Source: Alteromonas macleodii
GTDB taxonomy: Bacteria; Pseudomonadota; Gammaproteobacteria; Enterobacterales; Alteromonadaceae
DNA: 64,000 nt
Direction: 5' to 3'
Assembly: GCF_903772925.1 (NCBI RefSeq)
Contig: NZ_LR812090.1
Coordinates: 1,508,333-1,572,332 of the forward strand
Of this stretch, positions 54,698 to 63,800 are shown piece by piece (the stretch's first letter is position 1; every line of letters begins with the position of its first letter). The notes beneath the pieces were generated by a model that saw only the letters and a list, made by a program, of their open reading frames with translations, was not told the origin of the DNA and did not search any database. The position numbers and the translations under genes were made by a program.

Positions 54698-56131
54698 TTA
54701 GGCTGGGTTAAATTGACCCACGCCAAGCTCATTAGGCATATCAGCCTGATGCTTTGCCATGATAGATTGGGGCGAAACTGCAACACGCAAGCCCATTTCA
54801 CTTTCTCTGCGCACAACTTCACCACGTAGTGAGTTGGTAAATACGTCTGTGATGTTTACATCAACGAATTCGCCAATCATATCTGGTGTGCCTTCAAAGT
54901 TTACTACGCGGTTGTTTTCAGTACGTCCAGAAAGCTCCATTGGGTTTTTCTTAGACGGGCCTTCAACCAAAATTCGCTGCTCAGTGCCAACCATGTGACG
55001 CGCAATACGAAGTGCTTGCTGCGTAATACGCTGCTGTAGTAAGTGAAGACGTTGCTTCTTAGTTTCTTCACTTACATCATCTACTGCATCGGCAGCAGGT
55101 GTACCAGGGCGAGCACTGTAAATAAAGCTGAAGCTAAGGTCATAATCCACGGCCTGAATCAAATCCATAGTAGCTTCAAAGTCGGCATCGGTCTCACCAG
55201 GGAAGCCAATAATGAAGTCGCTCGACAAACTAATGTTTGGGCGAATTTTTTTCAGCTTACGCATTTTCGACTTGTATTCAATTGCCGTATGGCCACGCTT
55301 CATCAGGTTCAAAATACGGTCAGAACCGCTTTGAACAGGTAAGTGAAGGTGGTCTACTAACTCAGGAATAGACGCGTATGCTTCAATGATATCGTCAGTA
55401 AACTCAACCGGGTGAGATGTGGTGTAACGAATACGGTCGATGCCATCAATAGCAGCTACTAGCTCTAGTAACTCAGAGAAACGACAAATTGTGCCGTCGT
55501 AATTGTCACCGCGATACGCGTTAACGTTTTGACCTAGAAGATTCACTTCACGTACGCCTTGGCCCGCAAGTTGTGCAATTTCAAGCAATACGTCGTCAAC
55601 AGGGCGGCTTACTTCTTCACCACGGGTGTAAGGTACTACGCAGAACGTACAGTATTTTGAACAGCCTTCCATAATCGAAACGAATGCCGTTGGGCCTTCA
55701 GCACGTGGCTCAGGCAGGCGATCAAACTTTTCAATTTCAGGGAAGCTCACGTCAATCACTGACTTTGCGCCGCCTTGAAGTTCGTTGATCATTTCAGGCA
55801 AACGGTGCAGTGTTTGAGGGCCAAATACCAAGTCTACGAACGGCGCACGCTGGCGTATGGTGTCGCCTTCTTGTGAAGCCACACAGCCACCTACGCCAAT
55901 AATAAGTTCAGGCTTGTCTTGCTTCAACGTCTTCCAGCGACCAAGTTGATGGAAAACCTTCTCTTGCGCCTTTTCGCGAATAGAGCAGGTGTTAAGCAAA
56001 ATAACGTCGGCTTCTTCAGCACTTTGTGCAGCGCTAAAGCCATGCGTTGAGTCTAGTAAGTCTGCCATTTTTTCCGAGTCGTACTCGTTCATTTGGCAGC
56101 CCCAGGTTTTGATATACAGCTTTTTAGTCAT
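54698..56131 (-). CDS. miaB: tRNA-2-methylthio-N6-dimethylallyladenosine synthase MiaB
   Basis: MiaB adds a methylthio group to i6A37 in tRNA. The 477-residue protein, from ATG 56131, matches the E. coli length (474); the frame extends upstream but [19 protein letters not shown] is the family start. Two iron-sulfur clusters are indicated: Cys12, Cys49 and Cys83 in the UPF0004 domain, and the radical-SAM triad Cys157, Cys161 and Cys164 (CSKYCTFC). A TRAM domain closes the protein. It heads the phoH-ybeY-corC-lnt unit. Confidence 0.97.
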   Translation of the reverse strand: MTKKLYIKTWGCQMNEYDSEKMADLLDSTHGFSAAQSAEEADVILLNTCSIREKAQEKVFHQLGRWKTLKQDKPELIIGVGGCVASQEGDTIRQRAPFVDLVFGPQTLHRLPEMINELQGGAKSVIDVSFPEIEKFDRLPEPRAEGPTAFVSIMEGCSKYCTFCVVPYTRGEEVSRPVDDVLLEIAQLAGQGVREVNLLGQNVNAYRGDNYDGTICRFSELLELVAAIDGIDRIRYTTSHPVEFTDDIIEAYASIPELVDHLHLPVQSGSDRILNLMKRGHTAIEYKSKMRKLKKIRPNISLSSDFIIGFPGETDADFEATMDLIQAVDYDLSFSFIYSARPGTPAADAVDDVSEETKKQRLHLLQQRITQQALRIARHMVGTEQRILVEGPSKKNPMELSGRTENNRVVNFEGTPDMIGEFVDVNITDVFTNSLRGEVVRRESEMGLRVAVSPQSIMAKHQADMPNELGVGQFNPA

Positions 56132-56437
56132 AACAACTATTCGATAACCTGTTAGTGTTCCTGTAAGTGAATGCAGAATCACCTTGGTTCAGTTAAGGTG
56201 TCTGCCAGAATGTTATTCTGCATAGGGCATCTAAAGCGCCCATGCAAAAAGCATCGGAAATGTCAGTTACAGGAAGATGTTCAAAATAGCCGCATATTTT
56301 ACCTGTTATGTAGGCATATTCCCAGTGTCTTACGACGATTCGTGAAGAATTGATCTAAGCCAAGCCTGTTCTACGTTTTACTTCACAGCGCTTTGTGTTT
56401 TAAGACATAATGCAAGTGCGTGTTTTAAGGAGAGTAA
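56132..56437. other. Highly structured miaB/ubiF intergenic region
   Basis: There is no gene in this 306-bp divergent gap. Between 56171 and 56246 several stems compete. ATGCAGAAT (56171-56179) pairs with ATTCTGCAT (56215-56223) around an inner CACCTT-AAGGTG hairpin (56180-56200). Alternatively CAGAAT-ATTCTG (56206-56220) forms, or TGCAT and GGGC pair with GCCC and ATGCA (56219-56246). Such mutually exclusive folds suggest a regulatory RNA or leader. No T-run follows. Confidence 0.45.
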
Positions 56438-57637
56438 ATGGTCGATTTTTGTATAAATGGCGGCGGTATGGTGGGTGCAGCTCTTGCCCTAGGTTTGGCC
56501 CAACAGCAGTTTAAAGTAGCGGTAATCGAGCCTTATTTACCTGCAACATATAAAGCTGAAGACGGCCCGGACTTGCGGGTATCGGCCATAAGCGAGGCGT
56601 CGGTTACCCTATTAAAAGCATTGGGAGCGTGGGACCATATTGCTGCCATGCGCGTGAAACCCTACACAGGTTTAAGTGTATGGGACCACCCGTCTCATCG
56701 AACAGATTTTACCGCACAAAGTATCGACATGCCTCAGCTGGGTTTCTTTGTAGAAAATCGATTGTTGCAACTAGGTTGCCATGAAGCACTAAAGCAGTAT
56801 GACAATGTAGAGCTTATTAGTGGCCATACAGTGCAAGACATTCAGTTAGCCAATACTGCTACCATTAAACTATCTAATGGCAGAACCATTGAAGCCAAAT
56901 GGCTTGTTGGCGCAGACGGTGCAAACTCTCAGGTAAGAAAGGCGGCCGGTATTGGCACCACAGGTTGGCAGTATGCCCAACAGGCAATGGGTATAACAAT
57001 CAAAATGGAAAAGCCTGTAGAGCCTGTGACTTGGCAGCAATTTACCTCAAGTGGCCCAAAAGCGTTTTTGCCTATGTTCGACAATTATGCCTCGCTTGTG
57101 TGGTACGACTCGCCCGATGAACTAAAACGTATAAAAAGTTTAAAAGCGAGCCAACTTGAAAGTGAAATCCTTAAAACGTTTCCGGATGAACTCACTAAAA
57201 ATGACAACAGCTTTTTTGTTGTAGATAAAGCGGTTTTTCCGCTTACCCGTTCTCATGCGAATCACTATGTTAAGGACTGCTGTGTGTTAATTGGCGATGC
57301 AGCGCACACCATTAACCCATTGGCGGGGCAGGGTGTGAATTTAGGTTTTAAAGATATAGAGGCGTTTTTATCTGTTACCGCTAAGGTTAATTCTTGTCAC
57401 AGCACTGGAGAATTGTCGCTTACGGATAAACGATTCTTGCAAATGCTCGCTAACGACTATGAAAGGCCACGAAAGCGAGATAACTTGGTAATGATGAGCG
57501 CAATGGATGGGTTCTATACCTTGTTTAGTAACGATATTGCCCCCATTAAATGGGTAAGAAACCAGCTGCTTTCTGTGGCGCAGCGCATGGAGCCTGCTAA
57601 ACAACAAGTGCTTAAATATGCGATAGGGTTACGATAA
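56438..57637 (+). CDS. ubiF: 2-octaprenyl-3-methyl-6-methoxy-1,4-benzoquinol hydroxylase (UbiF)
   Basis: This FAD-dependent monooxygenase of the UbiH/UbiF/COQ6 family has 399 residues and acts in ubiquinone synthesis. The FAD motif GGGMVGAALALGLA, the DLRVSAISEASVTLL region, LVGADGANSQVR and the second FAD motif IGDAAHTINPLAGQGVNLGFKD are all present. The UbiF assignment relies on the neighbourhood: E. coli ubiF is also adjacent to and divergent from miaB. A purine-rich AAGGAGAG precedes the ATG. Confidence 0.92.
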   Translation: MVDFCINGGGMVGAALALGLAQQQFKVAVIEPYLPATYKAEDGPDLRVSAISEASVTLLKALGAWDHIAAMRVKPYTGLSVWDHPSHRTDFTAQSIDMPQLGFFVENRLLQLGCHEALKQYDNVELISGHTVQDIQLANTATIKLSNGRTIEAKWLVGADGANSQVRKAAGIGTTGWQYAQQAMGITIKMEKPVEPVTWQQFTSSGPKAFLPMFDNYASLVWYDSPDELKRIKSLKASQLESEILKTFPDELTKNDNSFFVVDKAVFPLTRSHANHYVKDCCVLIGDAAHTINPLAGQGVNLGFKDIEAFLSVTAKVNSCHSTGELSLTDKRFLQMLANDYERPRKRDNLVMMSAMDGFYTLFSNDIAPIKWVRNQLLSVAQRMEPAKQQVLKYAIGLR

Positions 57638-57813
57638 TGGAAGTATTAATTTTACTGGCAGTATTGTTCGGTGCACTGGCACTGATTATACCGCTAATAG
57701 AGCGCTCTAAAATGCGTATCAGTAATGAAGATGCCGCTAAATGGGCGAAGTGGATTTGGCCTTTAATGGGAATATTGCTTGTCGCGCAATTACTGCGTTT
57801 GCTCTTCTCCTAA
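57637..57813 (+). CDS. 58-residue two-span membrane microprotein
   Basis: The ATG overlaps the ubiF stop (TAATG), so translation is coupled. The protein begins with a hydrophobic helix, MEVLILLAVLFGALALIIPL, has a charged middle (IERSKMRISNEDAAKWAKW) and ends in a second helix (IWPLMGILLVAQLLRLLFS). I do not recognise a family. It is a good small-protein candidate from its coupling and two clean membrane segments. Confidence 0.65.
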   Translation: MEVLILLAVLFGALALIIPLIERSKMRISNEDAAKWAKWIWPLMGILLVAQLLRLLFS

Positions 57814-57898
57814 AAGCTTTTGCTTAGGTTTTGAAAAGTCGCAAAATCTTGTTATTTGTTTAAGCTAACTCTATTCATAATTAAAAAGGTTCAAAGGA

Positions 57899-58381
57899 AT
57901 GACCATACAGTTTTCGCAGGGGTTCTCTAATCAATGTCCGTTAGTTAGTTTAAAAGGCTATAGTCTCTACTATATTTGGCAAGGGCACCCATCAGAAGAA
58001 GGCGAAAAACATTTTTATCAGTTAAAAAGTAAACCTGACCCCGAGAAGGTTGAGGTGATGTCTGCTTGCTGGGATGGATACACAGGGAGTTACCAGTTGA
58101 GTGCGGAAGGAAAACTTATTCTCACTAAGTTTTATTATTTTCTTCCAGACGGTTTGGGGGAGTCGGATGCCTTACTTGAGGAGCTGCAAGGCGACTTTTA
58201 CTTAGAGTTTAGAACCCACTTTGAAGGTGACCAGTTATACGTGCCTTTTACTGATGGTAAAGTAATTGTTGACCAAGAACAGTGGGTTGAAATAAAGCGA
58301 ACCCGTCTTGACTCAAAAGCTAGCAACAATAACTTTTTCGTTTGGATAAAGAGAGTCATACCGAGGCGTTTGTTTAATTAA
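57899..58381 (+). CDS. Hypothetical protein, 160 residues
   Basis: No family is recognised. The protein is acidic overall in the middle and rich in aromatic residues (WQGHPSEEGEKHFYQL, YYFLPDG, FYLEFRTHFEGDQLYVPF), with a basic C-terminal tail (KRVIPRRLF). There is no signal peptide or membrane segment. AAAGGA precedes the ATG. It is followed by a convergent TetR gene 77 bp on. Confidence 0.65.
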   Translation: MTIQFSQGFSNQCPLVSLKGYSLYYIWQGHPSEEGEKHFYQLKSKPDPEKVEVMSACWDGYTGSYQLSAEGKLILTKFYYFLPDGLGESDALLEELQGDFYLEFRTHFEGDQLYVPFTDGKVIVDQEQWVEIKRTRLDSKASNNNFFVWIKRVIPRRLFN

Positions 58382-58458
58382 GCCATATTCTATGCAACTG
58401 CCTTTAAAGCACTCATTGTGAAAATACGCTGTTTCAGCCCTTTCAGCTGTAATCTACA

Positions 58459-59049
58459 TTAATGCGTTTTTTGCGGCCATTGCCCTTTTAAATCGATCAT
58501 TACTTTGTCGATCATCTGCATAGTTGCTGTGTTTTCATCTTGCATAAGGGCGAACGCACGTAAACCTACGAATTGATTCTGAAGCCACTCTGCGGCCAGT
58601 TTCGTTGGCGTATATTCGGGCAGTTCACCGTTTTCTATACAGGCTTCTATAATATCTCTGAAACCAGCCTTAAGGGTTTGCATGCTTTCAAGTACGGCTT
58701 TTTTTGCCACCTCACCAATGATATCTAGTTCTGCAATAGACTTTACTAGCAAGCACTGGCGCATATAGCGCTGTTCATTAGGGCCAGTTAGTGCCGTTTC
58801 AAAAAAGCTATAAAGCGCATTTAAAGGCGATTCGGCCTGTGCTACTTGCTTTAACCGCGCTGCGCTATTTTGCGCATATTGTTCAACAACAAGCTTGAAT
58901 AAACCTTCTTTACTTTGAAAGCGAGCGTAGATACTGCCGGGGCGCATATCTAACGCTTGTTGAATATCGCGCATACCCGCAGCATGAAAGCCTCGTTGCC
59001 AAAAAAGCGTAGTGGCTTTTTCAATAATGTCATCGTGATCATATTTCAT
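58459..59049 (-). CDS. TetR-family transcriptional repressor
   Basis: This 196-residue regulator, from ATG 59049 (AAGG upstream), has an N-terminal helix-turn-helix: DIIEKATTLFWQRGFHAAGMRDIQQALDMRPGSIYARFQSKEGLF. The C-terminal ligand domain is of the AcuR/YxaF kind. It is divergent from the carboxymuconolactone decarboxylase-like gene, with two palindromes in the intergenic space, so local repression is likely. An in-frame ATG at 59091 lies inside one palindrome and is less plausible as a start. Confidence 0.88.
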   Translation of the reverse strand: MKYDHDDIIEKATTLFWQRGFHAAGMRDIQQALDMRPGSIYARFQSKEGLFKLVVEQYAQNSAARLKQVAQAESPLNALYSFFETALTGPNEQRYMRQCLLVKSIAELDIIGEVAKKAVLESMQTLKAGFRDIIEACIENGELPEYTPTKLAAEWLQNQFVGLRAFALMQDENTATMQMIDKVMIDLKGQWPQKTH

Positions 59050-59075
59050 AGCTGCATACCTTATGCGTGAATATT

Positions 59076-59115
59076 TTGAACATGTGTTCAATTATCGCTT
59101 GAACGATCGTTCAAG
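59076..59115. promoter_or_regulatory. Paired TetR-type operators
   Basis: A perfect 18-bp palindrome, CTTGAACGATCGTTCAAG (59098-59115), lies beside a near-perfect 16-bp one, TTGAACATGTGTTCAA (59076-59091). Both share TTGAAC half-sites and lie between the divergent TetR gene and its neighbour. Confidence 0.82.
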
Positions 59116-59201
59116 TAAACATATTATTGATCCCACATCAAAGAGGTAAGGGTAATCAAAAGGGTTACTTTAATTTCTAGTCACATCAATAGGAGAGTGA
59201 T

Positions 59202-59753
59202 ATGAGCGATTTTAAATTACATACAAAAGACACAGCGCCAGAGGCGGCAAAGCCACTAATCGATAATTCGGTTAGCGCATTCGGTATGCTTCCTAACCTA
59301 CATGCAGTAATGGCAGAAGCGCCAACGTTGCTTGAAGGTTATCAAGTACTACACAAGCTAGCCCAAGAAACCTCGTTTAACGCTGAAGAACTAACAGTAG
59401 TTTGGCAGGCAGTAAACGTAGAACATGCATGTCATTACTGTGTACCTGCGCATACTGGCATTGCTAAAAGCATGAAAGTAAGTGATGACTTAATAGAAGA
59501 GCTACGCAACGATGAAACATTGTCTGATAGCAAATTAAATACGCTAAAAGAGACCGTACTTGCCGTAACTCGCGGTCGCGGCAATGTTGATAGTGCGCAG
59601 CTAGATGCGTTTTACAGTGCAGGCTATAAGCACCAGCAACTACTTGAAATTATTCTTATTTTGGCGCAAAAAGTGATGAGTAACTATACAAACCACTTAG
59701 CCGAAACACCGGTTGATGAGCCGTTCAAGCAATTCGAATGGTCACCTAAATAA
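59202..59753 (+). CDS. Carboxymuconolactone decarboxylase / AhpD-like protein
   Basis: The 183-residue protein has the AhpD-type motif EHACHYCVPAHTGIAK with the redox Cys pair (CHYC) and following His. This points to a thiol-disulfide or peroxide-related role instead of a true decarboxylase. It is divergent from a TetR gene and probably repressed by it. Inducers for such pairs are often electrophiles, which is family context only. GGAGAG precedes the ATG. Confidence 0.88.
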   Translation: MSDFKLHTKDTAPEAAKPLIDNSVSAFGMLPNLHAVMAEAPTLLEGYQVLHKLAQETSFNAEELTVVWQAVNVEHACHYCVPAHTGIAKSMKVSDDLIEELRNDETLSDSKLNTLKETVLAVTRGRGNVDSAQLDAFYSAGYKHQQLLEIILILAQKVMSNYTNHLAETPVDEPFKQFEWSPK

Positions 59754-59773
59754 GCGTAGTACGCGAACGATTG

Positions 59774-59800
59774 AAAACGGAAGCCTAGCTTCCGTTTTTC
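59774..59800 (+). terminator. Terminator of the AhpD-like gene
   Basis: An 11-bp stem, AAAACGGAAGC with GCTTCCGTTTT, has a 3-base loop and continues into T residues. It lies 21 bp past the stop. Confidence 0.9.
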
Positions 59801-59912
59801 GTTTTTGGAGATGGGCAGAAGAGCTAGCGGAAACGCTCAATTATCTGCGCACTTAATAATGGTTCAGACTCATACCGTAAACAGGAATGCTAAGTGCATC
59901 GAAAACAATGGT

Positions 59913-60095
59913 TTAAGACGCCAAGGGTAGCTGGGGGCTCAACTCTTCTACAGTTTCACTCGCGATTAACGCTTCATAACCTTTCTGCTGCAACAGTGCT
60001 TTCAAGTCATCACAATTATCACATTTGTTTTGCTTTGCAATAGCAACCGCTTCAATGAAACAAGATAGGTGAGTTATCGATTGTGCTTGTGTCAT
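59913..60095 (-). CDS. Small hypothetical protein with CxxC
   Basis: This is a 60-residue product from ATG 60095, or 69 residues from ATG 60122. Neither start has a strong ribosome-binding site, though a purine-rich AAGTGAAG precedes 60095. It contains CDNCDDLKALLQQKG, a possible metal- or redox-active Cys pair. The family is not recognised. It is divergent from the small-protein unit starting at 60300. Confidence 0.5.
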   Translation of the reverse strand: MTQAQSITHLSCFIEAVAIAKQNKCDNCDDLKALLQQKGYEALIASETVEELSPQLPLAS

Positions 60096-60228
60096 GTCTA
60101 CTTCACTTCTGATTTTTTGCATTAGTTGACGTTACTTTCATAACAGAACTATGTCCTAGCCTAAAGTCACTATTGTGACAACGTTATGACGCTTTTATGA
60201 AAAATCTAACGAAAAAGTTCAAAATCTC

Positions 60229-60257
60229 TTGAAATGTATATACATAGGCTATACATT
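60229..60257 (+). promoter_or_regulatory. Promoter with palindrome in the spacer
   Basis: TTGAAA (60229-60234) and TACATT (60252-60257) are 17 bases apart. The perfect palindrome ATGTATATACAT (60234-60245) lies in the spacer and TATACAT follows it. This placement suits repression, possibly by the ribbon-helix-helix-like protein encoded just downstream. Confidence 0.6.
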
Positions 60258-60299
60258 TTTAATTCGGATAATGTAGTTTACTTTTAGCGCAGGTCGTAA

Positions 60300-60470
60300 A
60301 TGTCTGAGAAAAATAACAAAAAGAAGAAAAAGAATAGTCAGATGATTATTCGTATTAACGACGAAGAGCGGGCGCAATTTATCGCGTTATGCGACGAGAT
60401 GGACACGTCAGCTGCTCGCGAAGTTAGGCATTTTATTCGAGAATTTATCGCTAAGCATGGCGATAAATAA
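60300..60470 (+). CDS. 56-residue ribbon-helix-helix-like protein
   Basis: A lysine-rich N-terminal tail (KNNKKKKKNSQ) is followed by MIIRINDEERAQFIALCDEMDTSAAREVRHFIREFIAKHG. This has the strand-helix-helix pattern of ribbon-helix-helix DNA-binding proteins (basic residue on the strand, two amphipathic helices). It is not confirmed by a profile search. AGG lies before the ATG. It is followed 65 bp later by a 35-residue lysine-rich protein, and a terminator closes the unit. Confidence 0.68.
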   Translation: MSEKNNKKKKKNSQMIIRINDEERAQFIALCDEMDTSAAREVRHFIREFIAKHGDK

Positions 60471-60535
60471 CGGCGTTACCAAATGACATTTGTGTAAGGT
60501 CAACACTACAAAAAATTATGATAAGGAACTAAATC

Positions 60536-60643
60536 ATGGCTAAGAAAAAAGAACTTAAAAAAGAAATAAAGGTAACTAAAGCTAAAATTGCTAAACAAGA
60601 AGGGAAGCTCAAAAAACTTAAGAAGAAGCTTAAAAAGGCGTAA
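60536..60643 (+). CDS. 35-residue lysine-rich microprotein
   Basis: The frame MAKKKELKKEIKVTKAKIAK continues with a KLKKLKKKLKKA-type end. Nearly half of its residues are lysine, with Leu, Ile and Val spaced as in an amphipathic or coiled-coil helix. AAGGA lies 8 bases before the ATG. The clear ribosome-binding site and the terminator after it make it a real gene candidate despite the low complexity. The function is unknown. Binding to nucleic acid or a partner helix is possible. Confidence 0.6.
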   Translation: MAKKKELKKEIKVTKAKIAKQEGKLKKLKKKLKKA

Positions 60644-60670
60644 GTGCTAACCCCACCTAATATGATAGAG

Positions 60671-60695
60671 AGCGCTCTTAACAGAGCGCTTTTTT
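60671..60695 (+). terminator. Terminator of the small-protein unit
   Basis: An 8-bp stem, AGCGCTCT with AGAGCGCT, has a TAAC loop and is followed by a T-run. Confidence 0.92.
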
Positions 60696-61052
60696 GTATC
60701 CCAATTAGTCTGGCAACAATGGCTCCCGAGAGTTACAACCCCTTATTATTGGCTCGTTTAGTCTAAAAAAAGATAATTCCGTCGCTTCACCTTTAAAAAT
60801 CTACTTGTCGTCGATATTACGCTTTTATTACTACTTTAGTATTGTGCGAGCGAATCTATTTGTGATTTACTCAGTTCGAAAGTACCCGGTGCTTTTCATC
60901 TCTAATAATAATAAGTCTACCCAGACAATCTGACGTTTAGCAGTACCCCAACAACAGAATGAAGTTATTGTATTTAAACTAAAATCAACGCGGTTAAGTA
61001 CAAGACAGCACACTTCAATAAGTAAAATTTAAAAGAATTCAGGAACAACACC
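60696..61052. other. Promoter region of the second TonB-dependent receptor, no gene seen
   Basis: This AT-rich stretch lies before the receptor gene. I see no reading frame with a ribosome-binding site, no strong palindrome and no obvious Fur box. The transcription start for the receptor probably lies within it. Confidence 0.3.
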
Positions 61053-63614
61053 ATGCAACAGGCAAAATTTAACGCTTCTGCTTTTAAGCTTTCCCTTATT
61101 GCTTCTGCAATAGCTGGAATGCCTTTTTCCACGTCGGTTCTTGCACAAGACCAAGCTTCTGTTGATGAGCAAGATGTTGAGCAAATTCAAATTGTAGGTT
61201 CACGACGAGTTGGCCGCACTGTCAATGACTCTCCTGTTCCAATTGATATCATCGACGCTTCTTCGATAGAAGCGACGGGCTTAACTGAAACCAATATGAT
61301 TTTGAATCAGTTGCTGCCAAGCTTTAACTTTCCTCAACCCTCAGTTACCGATGGTACAGACCACGTGCGTCCAGCCCAGCTGCGAGGCTTAGCACCTGAC
61401 CATACCCTGGTATTGGTAAATGGAAAACGCCGTCATACTTCAGCGCTGCTTAATCTTAATGGATCGGTAGGGCGAGGCTCGTCGGCAGTAGATTTAAACG
61501 CTATTCCTGCTAACGCTATCAAACGAATTGAAGTGTTGCGCGACGGAGCTGCAGCGCAATATGGTTCAGACGCTATCGCTGGCGTAATCAATATTGTATT
61601 GAAAGACGCCGCTGAAGGTGGAGAAGTATCGGCGACTTACGGTGCTAACGTAACGACTATGGACGGCGTACCTAACCTTGAAGGGGTAAGTATTGGCGCT
61701 GACGGTAATTTAGCATTTGAAGAAGGCAGTGACCGAGAGGTAACCGACGGTCAAACCTTTACCCTTCGCGGTAACATGGGCTTTGAGTGGGGGGACGATG
61801 GCTTTGTAAACGTTTCTGCAGAATATCGCGACCGCGGCCAAGCAAATCGTGCAGACTACGATCAGCGAGAAAACTATGCCCGCGATGCAGAAGGTAATTT
61901 AGATCCTCGTGAGCTTACGGTTAATCGCTACAACCACGTTTATGGAAACGGCGAGGTAGAAGACTACGCACTGTTCATCAATGCGGGTAAAGCACTCACC
62001 GATAGCATTGAGTTTTACACTACAGCCGGTTATAGCACTCGTGACTCTCTTGGTAGTGGCTTTTATCGCCGAGCTCAAGACTCACGTAACATTGTTGAGA
62101 TATACCCAGATGGTTTCTTACCTTCTATCCAAACCGATATTACCGATATGTCGTTTATCGCTGGAATTAAAGGCTATGGCGATGTCTGGAATTACGACCT
62201 ATCGTTAACTCACGGTGGTAACGAGCTAGAATACGGTGTAGTAAACACATTAAATACGTCACTTGGCCCAACAAGCCAAACTGAGTTTGATGCCGGTACG
62301 CTAGAGTACGATACCACTATCATTAATGCAGACGCGTCTCGATTGGTGGATACTGGCTTGTTTTATAGCGAGATGAACTTCGCAATGGGAGCAGAATACC
62401 GTCACGAAGGTTACGATATTACAGCCGGTGAAGAAAACTCTTACATTCAAGGTACCTTTGGCCCTGGTGGAGCGGTAACTGACCCAGTAGATGGGCCGTT
62501 TGGCGCGGCTGGCGCGCAAGTATTCCCTGGCTTCACTCCAGAGTCTGCAGGTGATAATAGCCGTCACAACTACAGCTTTTATGTTGATGTAGAAGCCGAT
62601 GTTGTAGAAAACTGGAATGTAGCAGTGGCAGGGCGCTATGAGGATTATTCTGATTTTGGCAGCACCTTTAACTGGAAAATGTCGCACCGTGTAACGGTCA
62701 GTGATGCATTTGCTCTTCGTGCGTCGGTATCAACAGGCTTCAGAGCACCGTCTCTTCAGCAGCAGTATTTTACCTCTATTGCCACCGTATTTGTTGATGG
62801 CGAGCCAACTGAAACTGGCACCTTTGCGCCATCAAGTGAGGTTGCACAAGCGCTTGGTAGCCCAGGCTTAGATGCAGAAGAGTCGAATAACTACAGTGCA
62901 GGTTTTACCTACTCGCCCACAGCCGATTTCAACTTAACCGTAGACTTCTATCGCATTGATATTGATGATCGTATTGTGCTGTCTAACAACCTTTCGGGTG
63001 AAGCAATTGAAGCATTACTAGAGGGAACGGGCGCTAACCAGGCAAGATTCTTCTTAAACGCGATTGATTCACGTACAGAGGGCGTAGATATTGTTTCTAC
63101 CTATACACTTAATACGGCAGACTACGGTGCATTCAACTTTAACGCAGGCGCTAACTTTAATGATAATGAAGTAACCAGTGTAATCGATGCACCTGATGTA
63201 CTTCAAAATGCAGGGTTTGATCAGGATAACTTGTTTGATGATGTAGAGCTTCGTCGTTTCGAAACTGCTTCACCTGACAGCAAGCTGAACTTAGGTGTGA
63301 CGTGGAATTACGACCGTTACACCACTACGCTTCGTACTACACGCTATGGTGAAGTAGAAGATCCATCATCAGTTGAAGCAAGAAATGAAATCATTCCCTC
63401 AGAATGGATTACAGATTTAGATATTCGCATTGCGCTAACGGAAGGGCTAACCGTTTCTGTAGGTGCTAATAATGTCTTTGATGTATACCCAGAGCCAACG
63501 CGAGATCTTGTTGATGAAGTAACGACTTTCTCTCGCCTGTTTTCCTATTCAGGCTTCTCGCCGTACGGCTTTACCGGCCGTTTTGTTTACGGAAAAGTTG
63601 CATATCGTTTTTAA
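61053..63614 (+). CDS. TonB-dependent outer-membrane receptor
   Basis: The 853-residue receptor has a signal peptide (about 1-31, cleavage after VLA) and a TonB-box-like IQIVGSRR, followed by the plug domain. The plug contains LRGLAPDHTLVLVNGKRRHTS, GSSAVDLNAIPANAIKRIEVLRDGAAAQYGSDAIAGVINIVLKD. The beta-barrel ends in FVYGKVAYRF. The plug style is common in receptors of marine Alteromonadales with unknown or organic substrates. No transport or enzyme genes are adjacent, so the substrate cannot be named. It is followed by a strong terminator. Confidence 0.92.
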   Translation: MQQAKFNASAFKLSLIASAIAGMPFSTSVLAQDQASVDEQDVEQIQIVGSRRVGRTVNDSPVPIDIIDASSIEATGLTETNMILNQLLPSFNFPQPSVTDGTDHVRPAQLRGLAPDHTLVLVNGKRRHTSALLNLNGSVGRGSSAVDLNAIPANAIKRIEVLRDGAAAQYGSDAIAGVINIVLKDAAEGGEVSATYGANVTTMDGVPNLEGVSIGADGNLAFEEGSDREVTDGQTFTLRGNMGFEWGDDGFVNVSAEYRDRGQANRADYDQRENYARDAEGNLDPRELTVNRYNHVYGNGEVEDYALFINAGKALTDSIEFYTTAGYSTRDSLGSGFYRRAQDSRNIVEIYPDGFLPSIQTDITDMSFIAGIKGYGDVWNYDLSLTHGGNELEYGVVNTLNTSLGPTSQTEFDAGTLEYDTTIINADASRLVDTGLFYSEMNFAMGAEYRHEGYDITAGEENSYIQGTFGPGGAVTDPVDGPFGAAGAQVFPGFTPESAGDNSRHNYSFYVDVEADVVENWNVAVAGRYEDYSDFGSTFNWKMSHRVTVSDAFALRASVSTGFRAPSLQQQYFTSIATVFVDGEPTETGTFAPSSEVAQALGSPGLDAEESNNYSAGFTYSPTADFNLTVDFYRIDIDDRIVLSNNLSGEAIEALLEGTGANQARFFLNAIDSRTEGVDIVSTYTLNTADYGAFNFNAGANFNDNEVTSVIDAPDVLQNAGFDQDNLFDDVELRRFETASPDSKLNLGVTWNYDRYTTTLRTTRYGEVEDPSSVEARNEIIPSEWITDLDIRIALTEGLTVSVGANNVFDVYPEPTRDLVDEVTTFSRLFSYSGFSPYGFTGRFVYGKVAYRF

Positions 63615-63658
63615 TTAAGCGCTTAGGATAAACGTAGAAATACTAGAGTCGTAATTTG

Positions 63659-63702
63659 AAAAGCCCCCTAAGGTTAGATGTACAACCTTAGGGGGCTTTT
63701 TA
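63659..63702 (+). terminator. Strong terminator after the TonB receptor gene
   Basis: A 17-bp perfect stem (63659-63675 with 63684-63700) has an 8-base loop and ends in T residues. The symmetry would let it act on both strands. Confidence 0.94.
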
Positions 63703-63800
63703 TTTGCTGGGCAAGATGCTATTGGCGGACAGCGAAACATAGTCAAAATTAAATGTATATTGCGGTACTACTATAAGTCCTTTGCTTTCAGATTTAACCT

